DNA of 64,000 nucleotides from Saccharothrix tamanrassetensis (GTDB lineage: Bacteria; Actinomycetota; Actinomycetes; Mycobacteriales; Pseudonocardiaceae), in NCBI RefSeq assembly GCF_014203665.1, contig NZ_JACHJN010000008.1, positions 124,001 to 188,000 of the forward strand, written 5' to 3'. This document shows, one piece after another, positions 15,975 to 24,438 of this stretch. Made by a program: the position numbers and the translations under genes. How positions within the stretch are numbered: position 1 is the stretch's first letter; each line of letters begins with the position of its first letter. The notes beneath the pieces are model-generated. The model had not been told where the DNA came from. It worked only from the letters and a program-made list of their open reading frames with translations, and did not search any database.

Positions 15975-16600
15975 TGGAGGGGCTATGAAGGGAGTGGCCG
16001 AGGAGATCGATGGCGTCGCGCTGGAGACGGAGTCGGACGTGGGCGTAGCCGGTTGCGGTGACACCGATGTGGGCGTGACCGAGGAGTTCCTTGGTCACGA
16101 TTCGACTACCTGTTCTAGGAGGAGGCTCGCGGTGAAGTGCCGGAGGTCGTGGAACCGGATGCGGCGGAGCCTGGCACGACGGAGCAGGGTGGTGAAGTGC
16201 CGGGTGAGCGTGGTTCCTTCGACCGGGGCACCGTTGGACCAGGTAAAGACGTAGCCGCTGTTCTGCCAGCTTTCGCCTGCCGCCCACGTTCTTGGAGTTG
16301 TTGGCTGCGGTGCTGTTCAAGAGAGCGTCGGCACGGTGTGGGCAGTGCGATCCGCCGCTTCGCGTCTTCGGCGGTAGGGCAGTCAGGCCGCTGCTGTCGG
16401 TGCACTTGGAGGGTGCAGCGGATGCCGGCTGTCCGGCGACCAGGTCGAGGTCCTCCCAGTGCAGGCCGAGAAGTTCGCCCTTGCGGAGCCCGGTACGCAG
16501 GGCGAATTCGAACAGTGCGTTCAGCCGATGGTTGCTGTCGCGACGAGGAACGCGCGGGCCTCCTCGGCGGTGAGCGGGGGCCGCGGCTCAGAGCTGGCAC
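15975..16600 (-). pseudogene. Tyrosine recombinase (phage-type integrase), catalytic half, multiply frameshifted
   Basis: Joining minus-strand frames gives a clear integrase catalytic domain: LTAEEARAFLVAT, then RTGLRKGELLGLHWEDL (first catalytic Arg), FTWSNGAPVEGTTLTRHF, FHDLRHFTASLLLEQ (His-x-x-Arg), LLGHAHIGVTATGYAHV (catalytic His and the Tyr nucleophile), then LQRDAIDLL. At least three frame changes and an in-frame stop are needed, so it is inactive. The N-terminal DNA-binding domains are missing. It marks a former integrated element. Confidence 0.75.
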
Positions 16601-16639
16601 TGGGGGTGGGGTGTGAAAAGTGGCCACGTGGTTTGACCT

Positions 16640-17075
16640 GCGGTTAGGCGGCTGTGGGTTCGTACTCGTTGATCGATCGCCGAGGACTGGTCGGCGAGTA
16701 TCGACGTGTAGCCCGGCTTCGTGGTCGGTTGGTCTGGTCGTGGTGCCGCGAGTTGCCGGGCTCGGTGGAGTCGGCAGTGGTTGTAGTGGGCCGCGTAGCG
16801 GTCCAGCACCACTCGCGGGTGGTGTGCGTTGAGACGAGTGGTCGGTCGGTGACTTCGCGTCTACGGTCCCGATGAACCGTTCGGCGTAGGCGTTGGCTCG
16901 CGGCGGATCGGGGAGGGCGCTGTGCGCCACGCCAGAACATCCCCACGGAGATGCATGGGATTGGGCGCACAGGGTCGGAGCAGCCGGAGCAGATTGCTGC
17001 TGATGGGGGAGCCGGTTGATAGGAACGGTCGGGGCATCTCGATACGCCGCAGAGGTGTGATGACCATATCCCTCG
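16640..17075 (-). pseudogene. Relic of an rve/DDE integrase-type transposase, C-terminal part
   Basis: Minus-strand frames together read RANAYAERFIGT, RREVTDRPL, then VLDRYAAHYNHCRLHRARQL and AAPRPDQP. This is the end of an rve-type transposase (NAYAERFVGTxRRE ... HYNxxRPHR). Frameshifts separate the pieces and the first catalytic residues are not recognisable. Upstream (to ~17075) the minus strand is probably more of the same gene. Confidence 0.6.
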
Positions 17076-17206
17076 TTTGGGTGATCGCGACTCATTGTCA
17101 TTCCTGGCTACGGTGAGATTCGCTGGGGGCCCTCGGAGCACTTTACCCAACCCGGTACTCGATGTTCTGCCTGGCTTTCCTTCCGATGGGTAGAAAAAGG
17201 AGCGGT

Positions 17207-17584
17207 GTGAAACGTCTTGTCATCGGCGCGGTCCTGGCTACGGCATTCTCGGCTGCAGGAGTGGCGCTGACTGCTCCCGCGTGGGGCGCACCTGACCTGC
17301 AAGCCTGTGGACTCGGCGCGGACAGCCCGTATTGGGTGTCCGACGGCACGATTCGCGGGGTCGGCAGCCGTACGGACTGCGGCGGCACGGTTACGTTAAC
17401 CGTGCGGATCGCCAAGGACCGGCCCTTCCAGCCCGACACCATCCACGGTACCGAGACCAGGACAGAGTTCGGCAACGGCAACGTCAGTGTAGACGGCGCC
17501 TGTGCCGGATATGACGACTACTACACCTGGACCACCAGTTCGTCGGGCAACGAGATCGAATCCGGTCGAACGAAGACCTGCTAG
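17207..17584 (+). CDS. Small secreted protein
   Basis: A 125-aa protein from GTG 17207, with AAAAAGGAG 4-5 nt upstream. A clear signal peptide (MKRLVIGAVLATAFSAAGVA, cleavage after APAWGA) is followed by a ~97-residue mature domain. The mature part has four Cys (QACG, TDCGG, GACAG, final KTC), so two disulfides are likely, with a beta-rich pattern (TVTLTVRIAKD). It is probably extracellular. The family is not recognised. The ABC transporter ATPase gene starts right after its stop. Confidence 0.7.
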   Translation: MKRLVIGAVLATAFSAAGVALTAPAWGAPDLQACGLGADSPYWVSDGTIRGVGSRTDCGGTVTLTVRIAKDRPFQPDTIHGTETRTEFGNGNVSVDGACAGYDDYYTWTTSSSGNEIESGRTKTC

Positions 17585-17585
17585 G

Positions 17586-18401
17586 ATGACAGATCGTGCG
17601 GCGCGGACCGGGTCCGCGCCGCACGAGGCACTGTTCGACAGGTCAACCGAGCAGAAGCGGCGCCCATACGTGCGAATAGTCATCGATGACGTCCGGTTCC
17701 GATATGGCAAGAAATCGGTGTTGTCCGGGGTTGATTGGGTGGTCGGCACCGGGGTGACCGGGCTGCTCGGCCCCAACGGCGCAGGTAAGACCACGTTGCT
17801 CAGCCTGCTGGTCGGGTTGGAGAAACCGGATTCCGGCGTTCTTCGGTTCGAGGGCGCCACCTCGGGTGCGATCGGCTTCGTGCCGCAGCGGTTCTCCTTG
17901 GTCGGCGGGATGCGGGTGCTGGACACCGTCGCCTACGCAGCGTGGGTCAACGGCGTGGACAGGGTCGACTGCGCTGTGGCGGCGGTTCGGGCGCTGGCGG
18001 CGGTGCGGCTTGACGACCTGGCGGCCGCTCGTGTTCGGACGTTGTCCGGCGGGCAGCGCCAGCGGTTGGGTGTGGCAGCGGCGCTCGCCCATGAACCGGA
18101 TCTGCTGGTGCTGGACGAGCCGACAGTGGGGCTCGATCCGGCGCAGCGGATGCGGTTGCGGGAAGTCATCGCCGACATCGGGCGCACCAGGACGGTGTTG
18201 CTGTCCACGCACCTGATCGAGGACATTTCCCACTTGTGCCAACGGGTCGGCGTTCTTGCCGAGGGCAGGTTGGTCTTCGACGGGACCGAAGCGGAGTTGA
18301 CCGACTTGGTCGACAGCACGCCCTCTCCGGGAGTGCTGGGCTCGCCATTCGAGCGTGCGTACCACGCGCTGGTCGCGAAGCTGGGGGCCGACCGTGACTG
18401 A
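17586..18401 (+). CDS. ABC transporter ATP-binding protein
   Basis: A 271-aa ATPase: Walker A LGPNGAGKTT (62-70), Q-loop VPQRFSL, signature LSGGQRQRLG, Walker B LLVLDEPTVGLD, and the H-loop STHL. ATG 17586 directly follows the upstream stop. The first 28 residues are not ABC-like, so GTG 17670 (giving MRIVIDDVRFRYG) may be the true start. It energises the two membrane proteins that follow with overlapping genes. The organisation is that of an ABC-2 type drug, peptide or stress-response transporter. Confidence 0.88.
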   Translation: MTDRAARTGSAPHEALFDRSTEQKRRPYVRIVIDDVRFRYGKKSVLSGVDWVVGTGVTGLLGPNGAGKTTLLSLLVGLEKPDSGVLRFEGATSGAIGFVPQRFSLVGGMRVLDTVAYAAWVNGVDRVDCAVAAVRALAAVRLDDLAAARVRTLSGGQRQRLGVAAALAHEPDLLVLDEPTVGLDPAQRMRLREVIADIGRTRTVLLSTHLIEDISHLCQRVGVLAEGRLVFDGTEAELTDLVDSTPSPGVLGSPFERAYHALVAKLGADRD

Positions 18402-19719
18402 CCTCCGCACGACCTTCCCGACACGGCCGGAGAGCACCCCCGCCTTCCCCAAGGCCCGACTCCGCTCTCCGTTGGGCGCTTGGCCCGTTCTGTTGCCCGC
18501 GTTGGCGATCACCGGCGTGGTGGTCGCCGCGACCGGTCGTATGCGGTCGTGGCCCTACCAGGAGTGGGTGCAGACCTCCGCCGAGTTCCACCAGCAGAAC
18601 GTGTTCACGGCTCCGATCGCGGCGGCGGCGGCCACGTACTTCGCCGGGCGTCTGCTGCCGCCGTCACGAGTCTTCGCGCTTCCCTCCGCCGCACGCGCGG
18701 GCCGGCAGACGGTCGCACAGCACCTGGGTTTGCTCATCGGCGTGTTCGTGGCCGCATACCTGCTCGGACTCCTGCCCTTGGTCGTCGTCACGGTGTCCGA
18801 CGCAGAGCACGGCGGACCCGACATAGGGGCGATGCTCACAGGGGTGCTCGGACTGGCGTTGGCGACTGCTGTCGGCTACCTGGTCGGTGCGGTGACCCGG
18901 ACCGCCTTGACCGCACCGCTGTCCTTCGTACTGCTGTTCGGCGCTGCCGTGGTGGGCAGCAGCGGTGACACGTTCTCGTCACTGGCTCCGGTTCTCTACA
19001 TCACGCCCGTGCTCGGCAGCGTGCAGTCCACTCCGTTCGTCGTCTACAGGCTGGCGTTCCTGACGGTGTGCGCCATCGCGGTCGTGTGGACGGCCGTCGG
19101 CCTGCTGCGTCGGCACCGCGTGAGCGGTCGGTTCCGCGGGGCCGCCGCGCTGCTGCCACTGCTCCTGCCCGCCGTGTTGGCCGTGCCGCCGTTGCTGTCG
19201 AAGCCCGCCCTGTTCGCCTACGAGGCCGAAGTGCCGCAGGTGTGTCGAGCGGCCGGCGGAGTCGAGTACTGCGTGCACGGGGGACATCGCTCCCGATTGG
19301 ACCTCCTGGTGGCCGCCACGGACGCCGCCGTGCAGCGGTACGGCAGGCCCGCGCCGTTCACCCGGGTCTACGACGAAGCCCTTCGTGGACGCCCGGTCGA
19401 CGGAACGGACGAGTGGCGGCCGGAGGCGCCCGACACCGTCCTCTGGATCCCGATCCAGCCCCAGAACCCCACGGAGACCCGGCCGGTCCAGGCGGTCTAC
19501 GTCCTGTCCGGCTCCGGGGCCTGCCGCCGACTGGGCGACGCAGCCGACCCGGAGTCGGTCCGGTTGGCCGACGACCTCGGCGGTTGGCTGGCCGGGACAG
19601 TCCGATCGCACAACGCCTTCGCCGGTCTACCCGATTCCGCCGTCCGGCAGTGGATCGCCGCGAACGTCGACCGGATCGCGGGCTGCACCCTGACACCGGA
19701 GAGCCTGCCCAGCCGATGA
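18394..19719 (+). CDS. ABC-2 type permease with C-terminal extracytoplasmic domain
   Basis: A 441-aa protein. GTG 18394 overlaps the ATPase stop by 8 bp and has CTGGGGG 6 nt upstream. About six hydrophobic spans lie between residues 30 and 285 (WPVLLPALAITGVVVAA, LGLLIGVFVAAYLLGLLPLV, AALLPLLLPAVLAVPPLL). The last ~150 residues are soluble and contain CRAAGGVEYCVHGGH plus two further Cys (GACRR, AGCTL), so disulfides outside the membrane are likely. The tail may be a substrate-binding or immunity-type domain. The substrate is unknown. Confidence 0.75.
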   Translation: MTDLRTTFPTRPESTPAFPKARLRSPLGAWPVLLPALAITGVVVAATGRMRSWPYQEWVQTSAEFHQQNVFTAPIAAAAATYFAGRLLPPSRVFALPSAARAGRQTVAQHLGLLIGVFVAAYLLGLLPLVVVTVSDAEHGGPDIGAMLTGVLGLALATAVGYLVGAVTRTALTAPLSFVLLFGAAVVGSSGDTFSSLAPVLYITPVLGSVQSTPFVVYRLAFLTVCAIAVVWTAVGLLRRHRVSGRFRGAAALLPLLLPAVLAVPPLLSKPALFAYEAEVPQVCRAAGGVEYCVHGGHRSRLDLLVAATDAAVQRYGRPAPFTRVYDEALRGRPVDGTDEWRPEAPDTVLWIPIQPQNPTETRPVQAVYVLSGSGACRRLGDAADPESVRLADDLGGWLAGTVRSHNAFAGLPDSAVRQWIAANVDRIAGCTLTPESLPSR

Positions 19720-20327
19720 TCCGCGTTGTGCTGGCATCGAGGTCGTTCCACTTCTTCGTGGCCGCGACGGTCGCACTCAGCGTGCTGAGCACAATCCTGG
19801 GAGCCCGTGCCGTCGTGATCCACCTGTCTGCCGCCGTGCCGCAAAACCGCTTGCCGTTCCCCGAGTTGTGCGCCGTCGTGGGAGCCGTCGTCACCGCCAC
19901 CGTGCTGCGGCCACGTCTCTGGGAATGGGACCGGGTGGCCACCCGGCGTGCGTCACTGGTGTCGGTGGCTTGCGCGCTGTCGGGCATGCTGCTGCCGGTG
20001 GTGATCGTCCTGCTCGGATCGACCCGGCTGCCGCCGGGCGTTCCGTGGTCCTGGCAGGTCTCCAACTACCTGGTTTTCGCCGGGATCGCGTTCTGCCTCG
20101 GCCCCGTGCTGGGGCCGGCGCTGGCCGGCGGGACGACCCTGGTGCTCTACCTGGGCTGCGGAGTGGTGAATCACCTGGCCCCGTGGGCTCAGGACGTCCT
20201 GCCGGTCACGGGGTATCCGGGGCCGGAGACACACTGGACGGTGGCGAGCTCGGTGGTGTTGCTGGCTTTGGTTGTGCACGGCCGCACTCGCGGAGCCACC
20301 CGGTGGTCACGCCGACTGACCGACTGA
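19716..20327 (+). CDS. Integral membrane protein of the ABC operon
   Basis: A 203-aa protein whose ATG 19716 overlaps the permease stop (ATGA). It has five or six hydrophobic spans (FFVAATVALSVLSTILGA, LSGMLLPVVIVLLGS, VFAGIAFCLGPVLGPALAGG, VASSVVLLALVVHG). There is no recognised domain. It is probably the second membrane subunit or an accessory of the transporter encoded just upstream. Confidence 0.75.
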   Translation: MIRVVLASRSFHFFVAATVALSVLSTILGARAVVIHLSAAVPQNRLPFPELCAVVGAVVTATVLRPRLWEWDRVATRRASLVSVACALSGMLLPVVIVLLGSTRLPPGVPWSWQVSNYLVFAGIAFCLGPVLGPALAGGTTLVLYLGCGVVNHLAPWAQDVLPVTGYPGPETHWTVASSVVLLALVVHGRTRGATRWSRRLTD

Positions 20328-20341
20328 ACTCCCGATGAACG

Positions 20342-20402
20342 TCCCGGGCCCGTGTCCTGACCGCGCTTCCCACCTGAACGGATGGAGTTGTCGGCAGGCA
20401 CA
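20342..20402 (+). repeat. 61-bp direct repeat, copy B
   Basis: Ungapped match (51/61) to 335-395 in the same orientation. It ends exactly where the methyltransferase relic begins, which suggests a rearrangement junction. Confidence 0.6.
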
Positions 20403-20570
20403 CGGCCACGGTGAGCTGGGGGATCGCCTCGCACAAAGGCTGTGCGATCGGATCCGCGCCTGGGGGTGGACCGCACCGGCGAGCCGGTCGTGATCACCCA
20501 CTCGGCTGAGCACCCCGTGGAAGGCTCGAAGGTCATCAAGCGCTGGACCAATTTAACTATCGCATTCTGA
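20401..20570 (+). pseudogene. Relic of the C-terminus of an FxLD-system protein methyltransferase
   Basis: Two frames joined by one shift read GELGDRLAQRLCDRIRAW, then VDRTGEPVVITHSAE, GSKVIKRWTNLTIAF and a stop. This matches my memory of the C-terminal tail of PCMT-like 'methyltransferase, FxLD system' proteins (AxRLCxxIRAWDRDR ... PVITAxPAxTP ... VIDKxHTRLTI), which accompany FxLD lanthipeptides. Only ~55 residues remain. The intact lanthipeptide cluster at 54-62 kb has no such methyltransferase. Confidence 0.5.
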
Positions 20571-20612
20571 ACCGGCGAATTCCTCGGTGTGCAGATGAGC
20601 GGCTTCCGCCTT

Positions 20613-20661
20613 TGCTGACGGCCCGGTCCGGGCGATGCCGGTGTCGACCGGGCCGTCAGCA
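20613..20661. terminator. 15-bp hairpin between the relic and the defence operon
   Basis: TGCTGACGGCCCGGT (20613-20627) is perfectly complementary to ACCGGGCCGTCAGCA (20647-20661), with a 19-nt loop. It lies 17 bp past the methyltransferase stop codon on the minus strand and is the likely terminator of the whole defence operon. Confidence 0.75.
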
Positions 20662-20677
20662 TCATCTGCGATTCGGG

Positions 20678-22546
20678 TCAGAACAGCCTGTCCGAGAACT
20701 CGTTGTCGTGGGCGGTCGCGCACTGGCGGGCCAGTGGACACCCCTCGCACATCGGTGCTTGCTTGTGGCAGTGGAGTTGGCCGACCAGTCGCAACGCGGC
20801 CATGCGCAACGGTGCCTTGGCGTCACCTCCCACCAAGCGGGAGAGGTCGACCCTGCCGTCGGTGAGGCTGTTCGCCCGTTCCGAGCTGGTGTTGAGCACA
20901 CGTGACGACACGCGGATGACCGGCTGACTGGTCAACAGGACGTCATCGCCCGCCAAGAGCTTCAAAAGGACGGTCTTACCAGGTGGGAGGGCTAAGACCT
21001 CGGGCATGTCCTGGGGGTGCAACCAGAGCTTCCGGTCATCCTGCAACTGCCGCAAACGCGTTACCGCTGCAGCAGCCCCGCGCCTGACTGCCGCCTGTTC
21101 GATGAGGTCCACCGCTCGCTTGGTGACCCGTCCCTTCCTGGCCACTTCACGGAGGCCGGGAGCGTACGCGGCGAGTTCAACGGGTGACGGGTCCAGCATC
21201 GCCACGACCGCGGCGACGGGCGGCGTCAGCTGGTCCCCGGGGAGCACGCACCAGTAGTTCCCAGCACGCCGCTCCTCGGCCCAAGCGGCCAAGCGGTTGG
21301 CGAGAACGCGCCACCGGTTCTGCCGGGCTTTGTCGGTGACCGGTACCGGAACCAAGGCGGTGGCCGCGGCTTTGCCCAGCATCGGCGGCACGGCGTTGCC
21401 GATCTGCTGGAACGCGTGGCTGCGGCTGCCCGCGAAGCGGAAGTCGTCCGGGAACGTCTGGATGCGGGCGGCCTCGCGGACGGTGAGGGTGCGGTGCTCC
21501 GACGGGTGGATGTACCAGTAGCCGTCCTTCGCGATGTGCGCGGTGATGGAGCGGCTCAGCTCGTCCCAGTCCAACCGCTTGTACTTGTCGTCGAACGTTT
21601 CCGCCGTGTACCTGCGCAGGCTGGGGTCGATGTGCGCGTAGAGCGTCTTGGACGTCATCAAGGCGAAGATCTCGCGATCGTCGTCGCGAACCGGTCGGGT
21701 CATGTGGTCCCACACCCTCTCCTCGTCGGTGCCGCGCCTCATCACCTCGGCGAACTCCGACACCTCGTCGTTGGGCGAGTAGGGCAGGTCCCGGCCGCCA
21801 GTTGTGAGGCCGAGGTCGGGTAAGTCGGCGATCGCGTCCCGCACGGTCACCGCTTCGCCGGGGCTGGGCCAGGTGAAGGTGTCGCTGTCGAGGCGGGCGA
21901 GCAGGATCAGGCGCTTGCGGTGCTGGGGAACGCCGTATTGCCAGGCGTCGACAAGGCGGAGGTTGGTCCGGTACCCGACGTCCTCCAGCATGTCCACGAT
22001 CCGTCGCACGACGTGGAAGTCGTCGCCCAAGGCCATGTCCGGGACGTTCTCCATGAGCACCGCACGAGGCTTTACCTTGAGCACGACATCGACGTAGGCC
22101 TGCCACAGCTCCTTGCGCTCGTCGAACTCGTCGCGCACACCCGCGTCCACCAGGCTGCGGATCTTGCTGCGTCCGGCCCTGCTGAACGGTTGGCACGGTG
22201 GTCCACCGGCGATGAGGTCGATGTCGACGCGCTTGAGCACCCTGATCAACGCGGCGCGCTTCTTCGGGTCTCCCAGGTCCACGTCGAGCGCGAGGCCGGG
22301 GAAGTTCGCCCGGTGGGTCTGCAGCGCAAACTTGTTGTGGTCGACCGAGGCCGCGACGGTCCACCCGGCGTCGGTCAAGCCCAGGCTCAACCCACCGCCG
22401 CCGGAGAACAGGTCGACCGCGAGCCGGGCGCCGTTCGCCACCCGCTCGGCGCACCACTGCTCGAACGTCTCCTCGGTGCACGCTTCAGGGTGCACCGGCA
22501 ACTGCAGCAGGTCGCTGCGCTCGAGCTTCACCGCGTAGACCGCCAC
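20678..22546 (-). CDS. DNA cytosine-5 methyltransferase with C-terminal endonuclease-III-like Fe-S domain
   Basis: A 622-aa protein. GTG 22546 was chosen for AGGAGG 4 nt upstream; ATG 22624 is an alternative. C5-methylase motifs are in order: I DLFSGGGGLSLGL (about 42-54), IV with catalytic Cys GGPPCQPFSRAG (about 112-123), VI ENVPD, VIII QYGVPQHRKRLI, IX REAARIQTFPDDF, X QIGNAVPP. The last ~220 residues have helix-hairpin-helix-like segments and end in Cys-x6-Cys-x2-Cys-x5-Cys (about 593-609), the [4Fe-4S] spacing of endonuclease III. In class 2 DISARM the 5mC methylase DrmMII marks self DNA; this is its likely counterpart. The Fe-S tail could recognise or process bases. Confidence 0.9.
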   Translation of the reverse strand: MAVYAVKLERSDLLQLPVHPEACTEETFEQWCAERVANGARLAVDLFSGGGGLSLGLTDAGWTVAASVDHNKFALQTHRANFPGLALDVDLGDPKKRAALIRVLKRVDIDLIAGGPPCQPFSRAGRSKIRSLVDAGVRDEFDERKELWQAYVDVVLKVKPRAVLMENVPDMALGDDFHVVRRIVDMLEDVGYRTNLRLVDAWQYGVPQHRKRLILLARLDSDTFTWPSPGEAVTVRDAIADLPDLGLTTGGRDLPYSPNDEVSEFAEVMRRGTDEERVWDHMTRPVRDDDREIFALMTSKTLYAHIDPSLRRYTAETFDDKYKRLDWDELSRSITAHIAKDGYWYIHPSEHRTLTVREAARIQTFPDDFRFAGSRSHAFQQIGNAVPPMLGKAAATALVPVPVTDKARQNRWRVLANRLAAWAEERRAGNYWCVLPGDQLTPPVAAVVAMLDPSPVELAAYAPGLREVARKGRVTKRAVDLIEQAAVRRGAAAAVTRLRQLQDDRKLWLHPQDMPEVLALPPGKTVLLKLLAGDDVLLTSQPVIRVSSRVLNTSSERANSLTDGRVDLSRLVGGDAKAPLRMAALRLVGQLHCHKQAPMCEGCPLARQCATAHDNEFSDRLF

Positions 22547-22692
22547 GTCGCCTCCTGTCCTCCGAACAGGGATCCGCGCGGGACCTCCACCACCGACGAT
22601 CTGGTTCTGCTCAACTTCTGCCATGCCACTTCCCGGGACCGGTCCGTTCGGCCGCCCCGACGCGCGAACGATGAAAACGGGGATGAAGTCGC

Positions 22693-24438
22693 CTAACCGG
22701 CGAGAACGTCGGAGGGGGGAGCCCACCCCATCGCGCGTACACGGTCCCAGCAGGCGGTTTTCTTCGCCCACTCGGTGATGTTCCCCCCGCTCGGGGGTGA
22801 GGTGAGCAACCGCCGCACCGCCTTCGCGACGTCGGGCACCGCCGTGGCGATCGCCTTGGGCAGCGTCTGCTCGCGCCAGATCCGGTCCAGGTCGAGCCCA
22901 CCGAGCGTGTGCACGATCAGCGACACGGTGTGTGCTGCGGTCTGTCCGAGGTAGCCGCCGAAGTTCTGCTTCTGGATGATCGACCGCACTTGGCGGAACA
23001 CGATCCCCTTGGCGACCAAGTGGCGGAAGTACACGTCGTCGGGGGCTTCGCGCTCGGCCAAACCCTCGTCCGACGTCCACGTCCGGAAGCACTTCTCGGC
23101 GCCCTGGCACACGACCTCCGGCCGAAGCGAGTAGGCGTACTCGTACTTCGCGGCGTCGGTCTTGCCGAACCGCTGCCGCACGGGGTTCTCGCGGTCGAAC
23201 TTGCGCCGCGTGGCGGCGGTCGTGAACTTGTTCTTCTCGACGTCGTACTGCCCGCGCACGCGCTCGTAGTACCAACGGGTCTGCTCGACGTCCACACCGA
23301 GAGGCGTCACCCAGGTGGTGCGGGACCACCGCTCCAGCCCCACGTGGAAGCGGCTGTTGCCCTCGAAGTCGGCTGGCGTGACGGCGTTCTGCGAGTTCGC
23401 GTAGCGGGAGATCTCCGGGACCATGCTGTCCAGACGGTCGTCGGGGATCAGGGTGATCTTCGCGGGTACGGTGACCGCGGACAGGTCGACCCCCTTGCGG
23501 GCCGCGTGGTGCAGCGAGGCCGTGGTCTGCCCCCCGTTGACGATCTGCAACTCGGTCAGGCTGCGCAGCACCAGTCCGTTCGACGTCCGTTCGAGGTCCG
23601 CCGCACGAGCGGTCGCGGAGACGCCGTTGTTGTAGGCCAGGAACCGACCGGGCTGTTCCTTGATCGTCTCTGCGATCCCCTTGTTGACCTTCCCACGCGC
23701 CTGGAGGTAGGCGCGCACGTTGCGCTGGAGCAGGCGGCTGTGGTGTTCGTCGTACAGGTCGGCGAGCAGCTTCCCGGGCAGCATCGCCATCAGGCAGCGG
23801 TACCCGTCGGCCTGCTCGGATGACTCCAGGCACGGCACCTCGTACCCCATCTTCGCGACGTCGATGAGGATGTCCTCCTGCTGGGCGCCCGAGCTGATCA
23901 GCTTCTGGAGGCGGCTGACGTCCCACACGTTCACCAGAGTCGGGAGACCGGCGACGGTGGCCTCCTCCGCGCGGCGCAGCCCGGTCCTCCCGTCGGTGAA
24001 GACGAGAATTTTGATCATCTGGAGCTGGGGCCACGCGCTGTGGATGCGCTCGACCATGTCGTACGCCGGACTCGACCGCTCCAGCTGCTCGTGCACGCCG
24101 TTGCGGCAGAACTCCGCGAACGCGCCCACGTGGCGGACCAGCTGGGTGAGCCGCTCGCGCTTCAACGGCTCGGCGTCCATGCCGTACTCGGACGTGACGA
24201 GGTGCAGGATCGTGCCGTCGCCCGTGATGTCGTACCCGGCGACCTCGACGCGGCGGTTCTGCCAGGGCATGAAGAGGTAGCAGGTGTCCAGGTCGTCCAG
24301 CGCCCCGTCGTCGATCAGGTGCTCGCCGACCAGGGTCACGAACGCGTCCCGCGTCATCAGCTCCGGTTCGGCCTGGACCCGGTCGTCCACCCTGCGCCGC
24401 AGCTCGGCTGCGAAGGCGGCGAGTTCACCGTCCGTCAC
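22693..24438 (-). CDS. AIPR-family (abortive infection phage resistance) protein
   Basis: A 581-aa protein whose GTG 24438 overlaps the preceding stop by 4 bp (GTGA), with GGGGGGA upstream. The AIPR signature is present: FLAYNNGVSATARAADLE near residue 263-280 and LTELQIVNGGQTTASLHH near 290-307, followed by ISRYANSQNAVTPADFEGNS. AIPR proteins occur beside restriction-modification and other phage-defence genes and are suspected nucleases or effectors. It is not a standard DISARM component. Its place inside the coupled operon suggests it acts with the methyltransferase. Confidence 0.88.
   Translation of the reverse strand: MTDGELAAFAAELRRRVDDRVQAEPELMTRDAFVTLVGEHLIDDGALDDLDTCYLFMPWQNRRVEVAGYDITGDGTILHLVTSEYGMDAEPLKRERLTQLVRHVGAFAEFCRNGVHEQLERSSPAYDMVERIHSAWPQLQMIKILVFTDGRTGLRRAEEATVAGLPTLVNVWDVSRLQKLISSGAQQEDILIDVAKMGYEVPCLESSEQADGYRCLMAMLPGKLLADLYDEHHSRLLQRNVRAYLQARGKVNKGIAETIKEQPGRFLAYNNGVSATARAADLERTSNGLVLRSLTELQIVNGGQTTASLHHAARKGVDLSAVTVPAKITLIPDDRLDSMVPEISRYANSQNAVTPADFEGNSRFHVGLERWSRTTWVTPLGVDVEQTRWYYERVRGQYDVEKNKFTTAATRRKFDRENPVRQRFGKTDAAKYEYAYSLRPEVVCQGAEKCFRTWTSDEGLAEREAPDDVYFRHLVAKGIVFRQVRSIIQKQNFGGYLGQTAAHTVSLIVHTLGGLDLDRIWREQTLPKAIATAVPDVAKAVRRLLTSPPSGGNITEWAKKTACWDRVRAMGWAPPSDVLAG

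Noticed and set aside
22547-24034. Upstream continuation of the DNA methyltransferase frame into the AIPR gene
   Set aside because: The in-frame continuation is a shadow of the AIPR gene; the methylase starts at GTG 22546 or ATG 22624.
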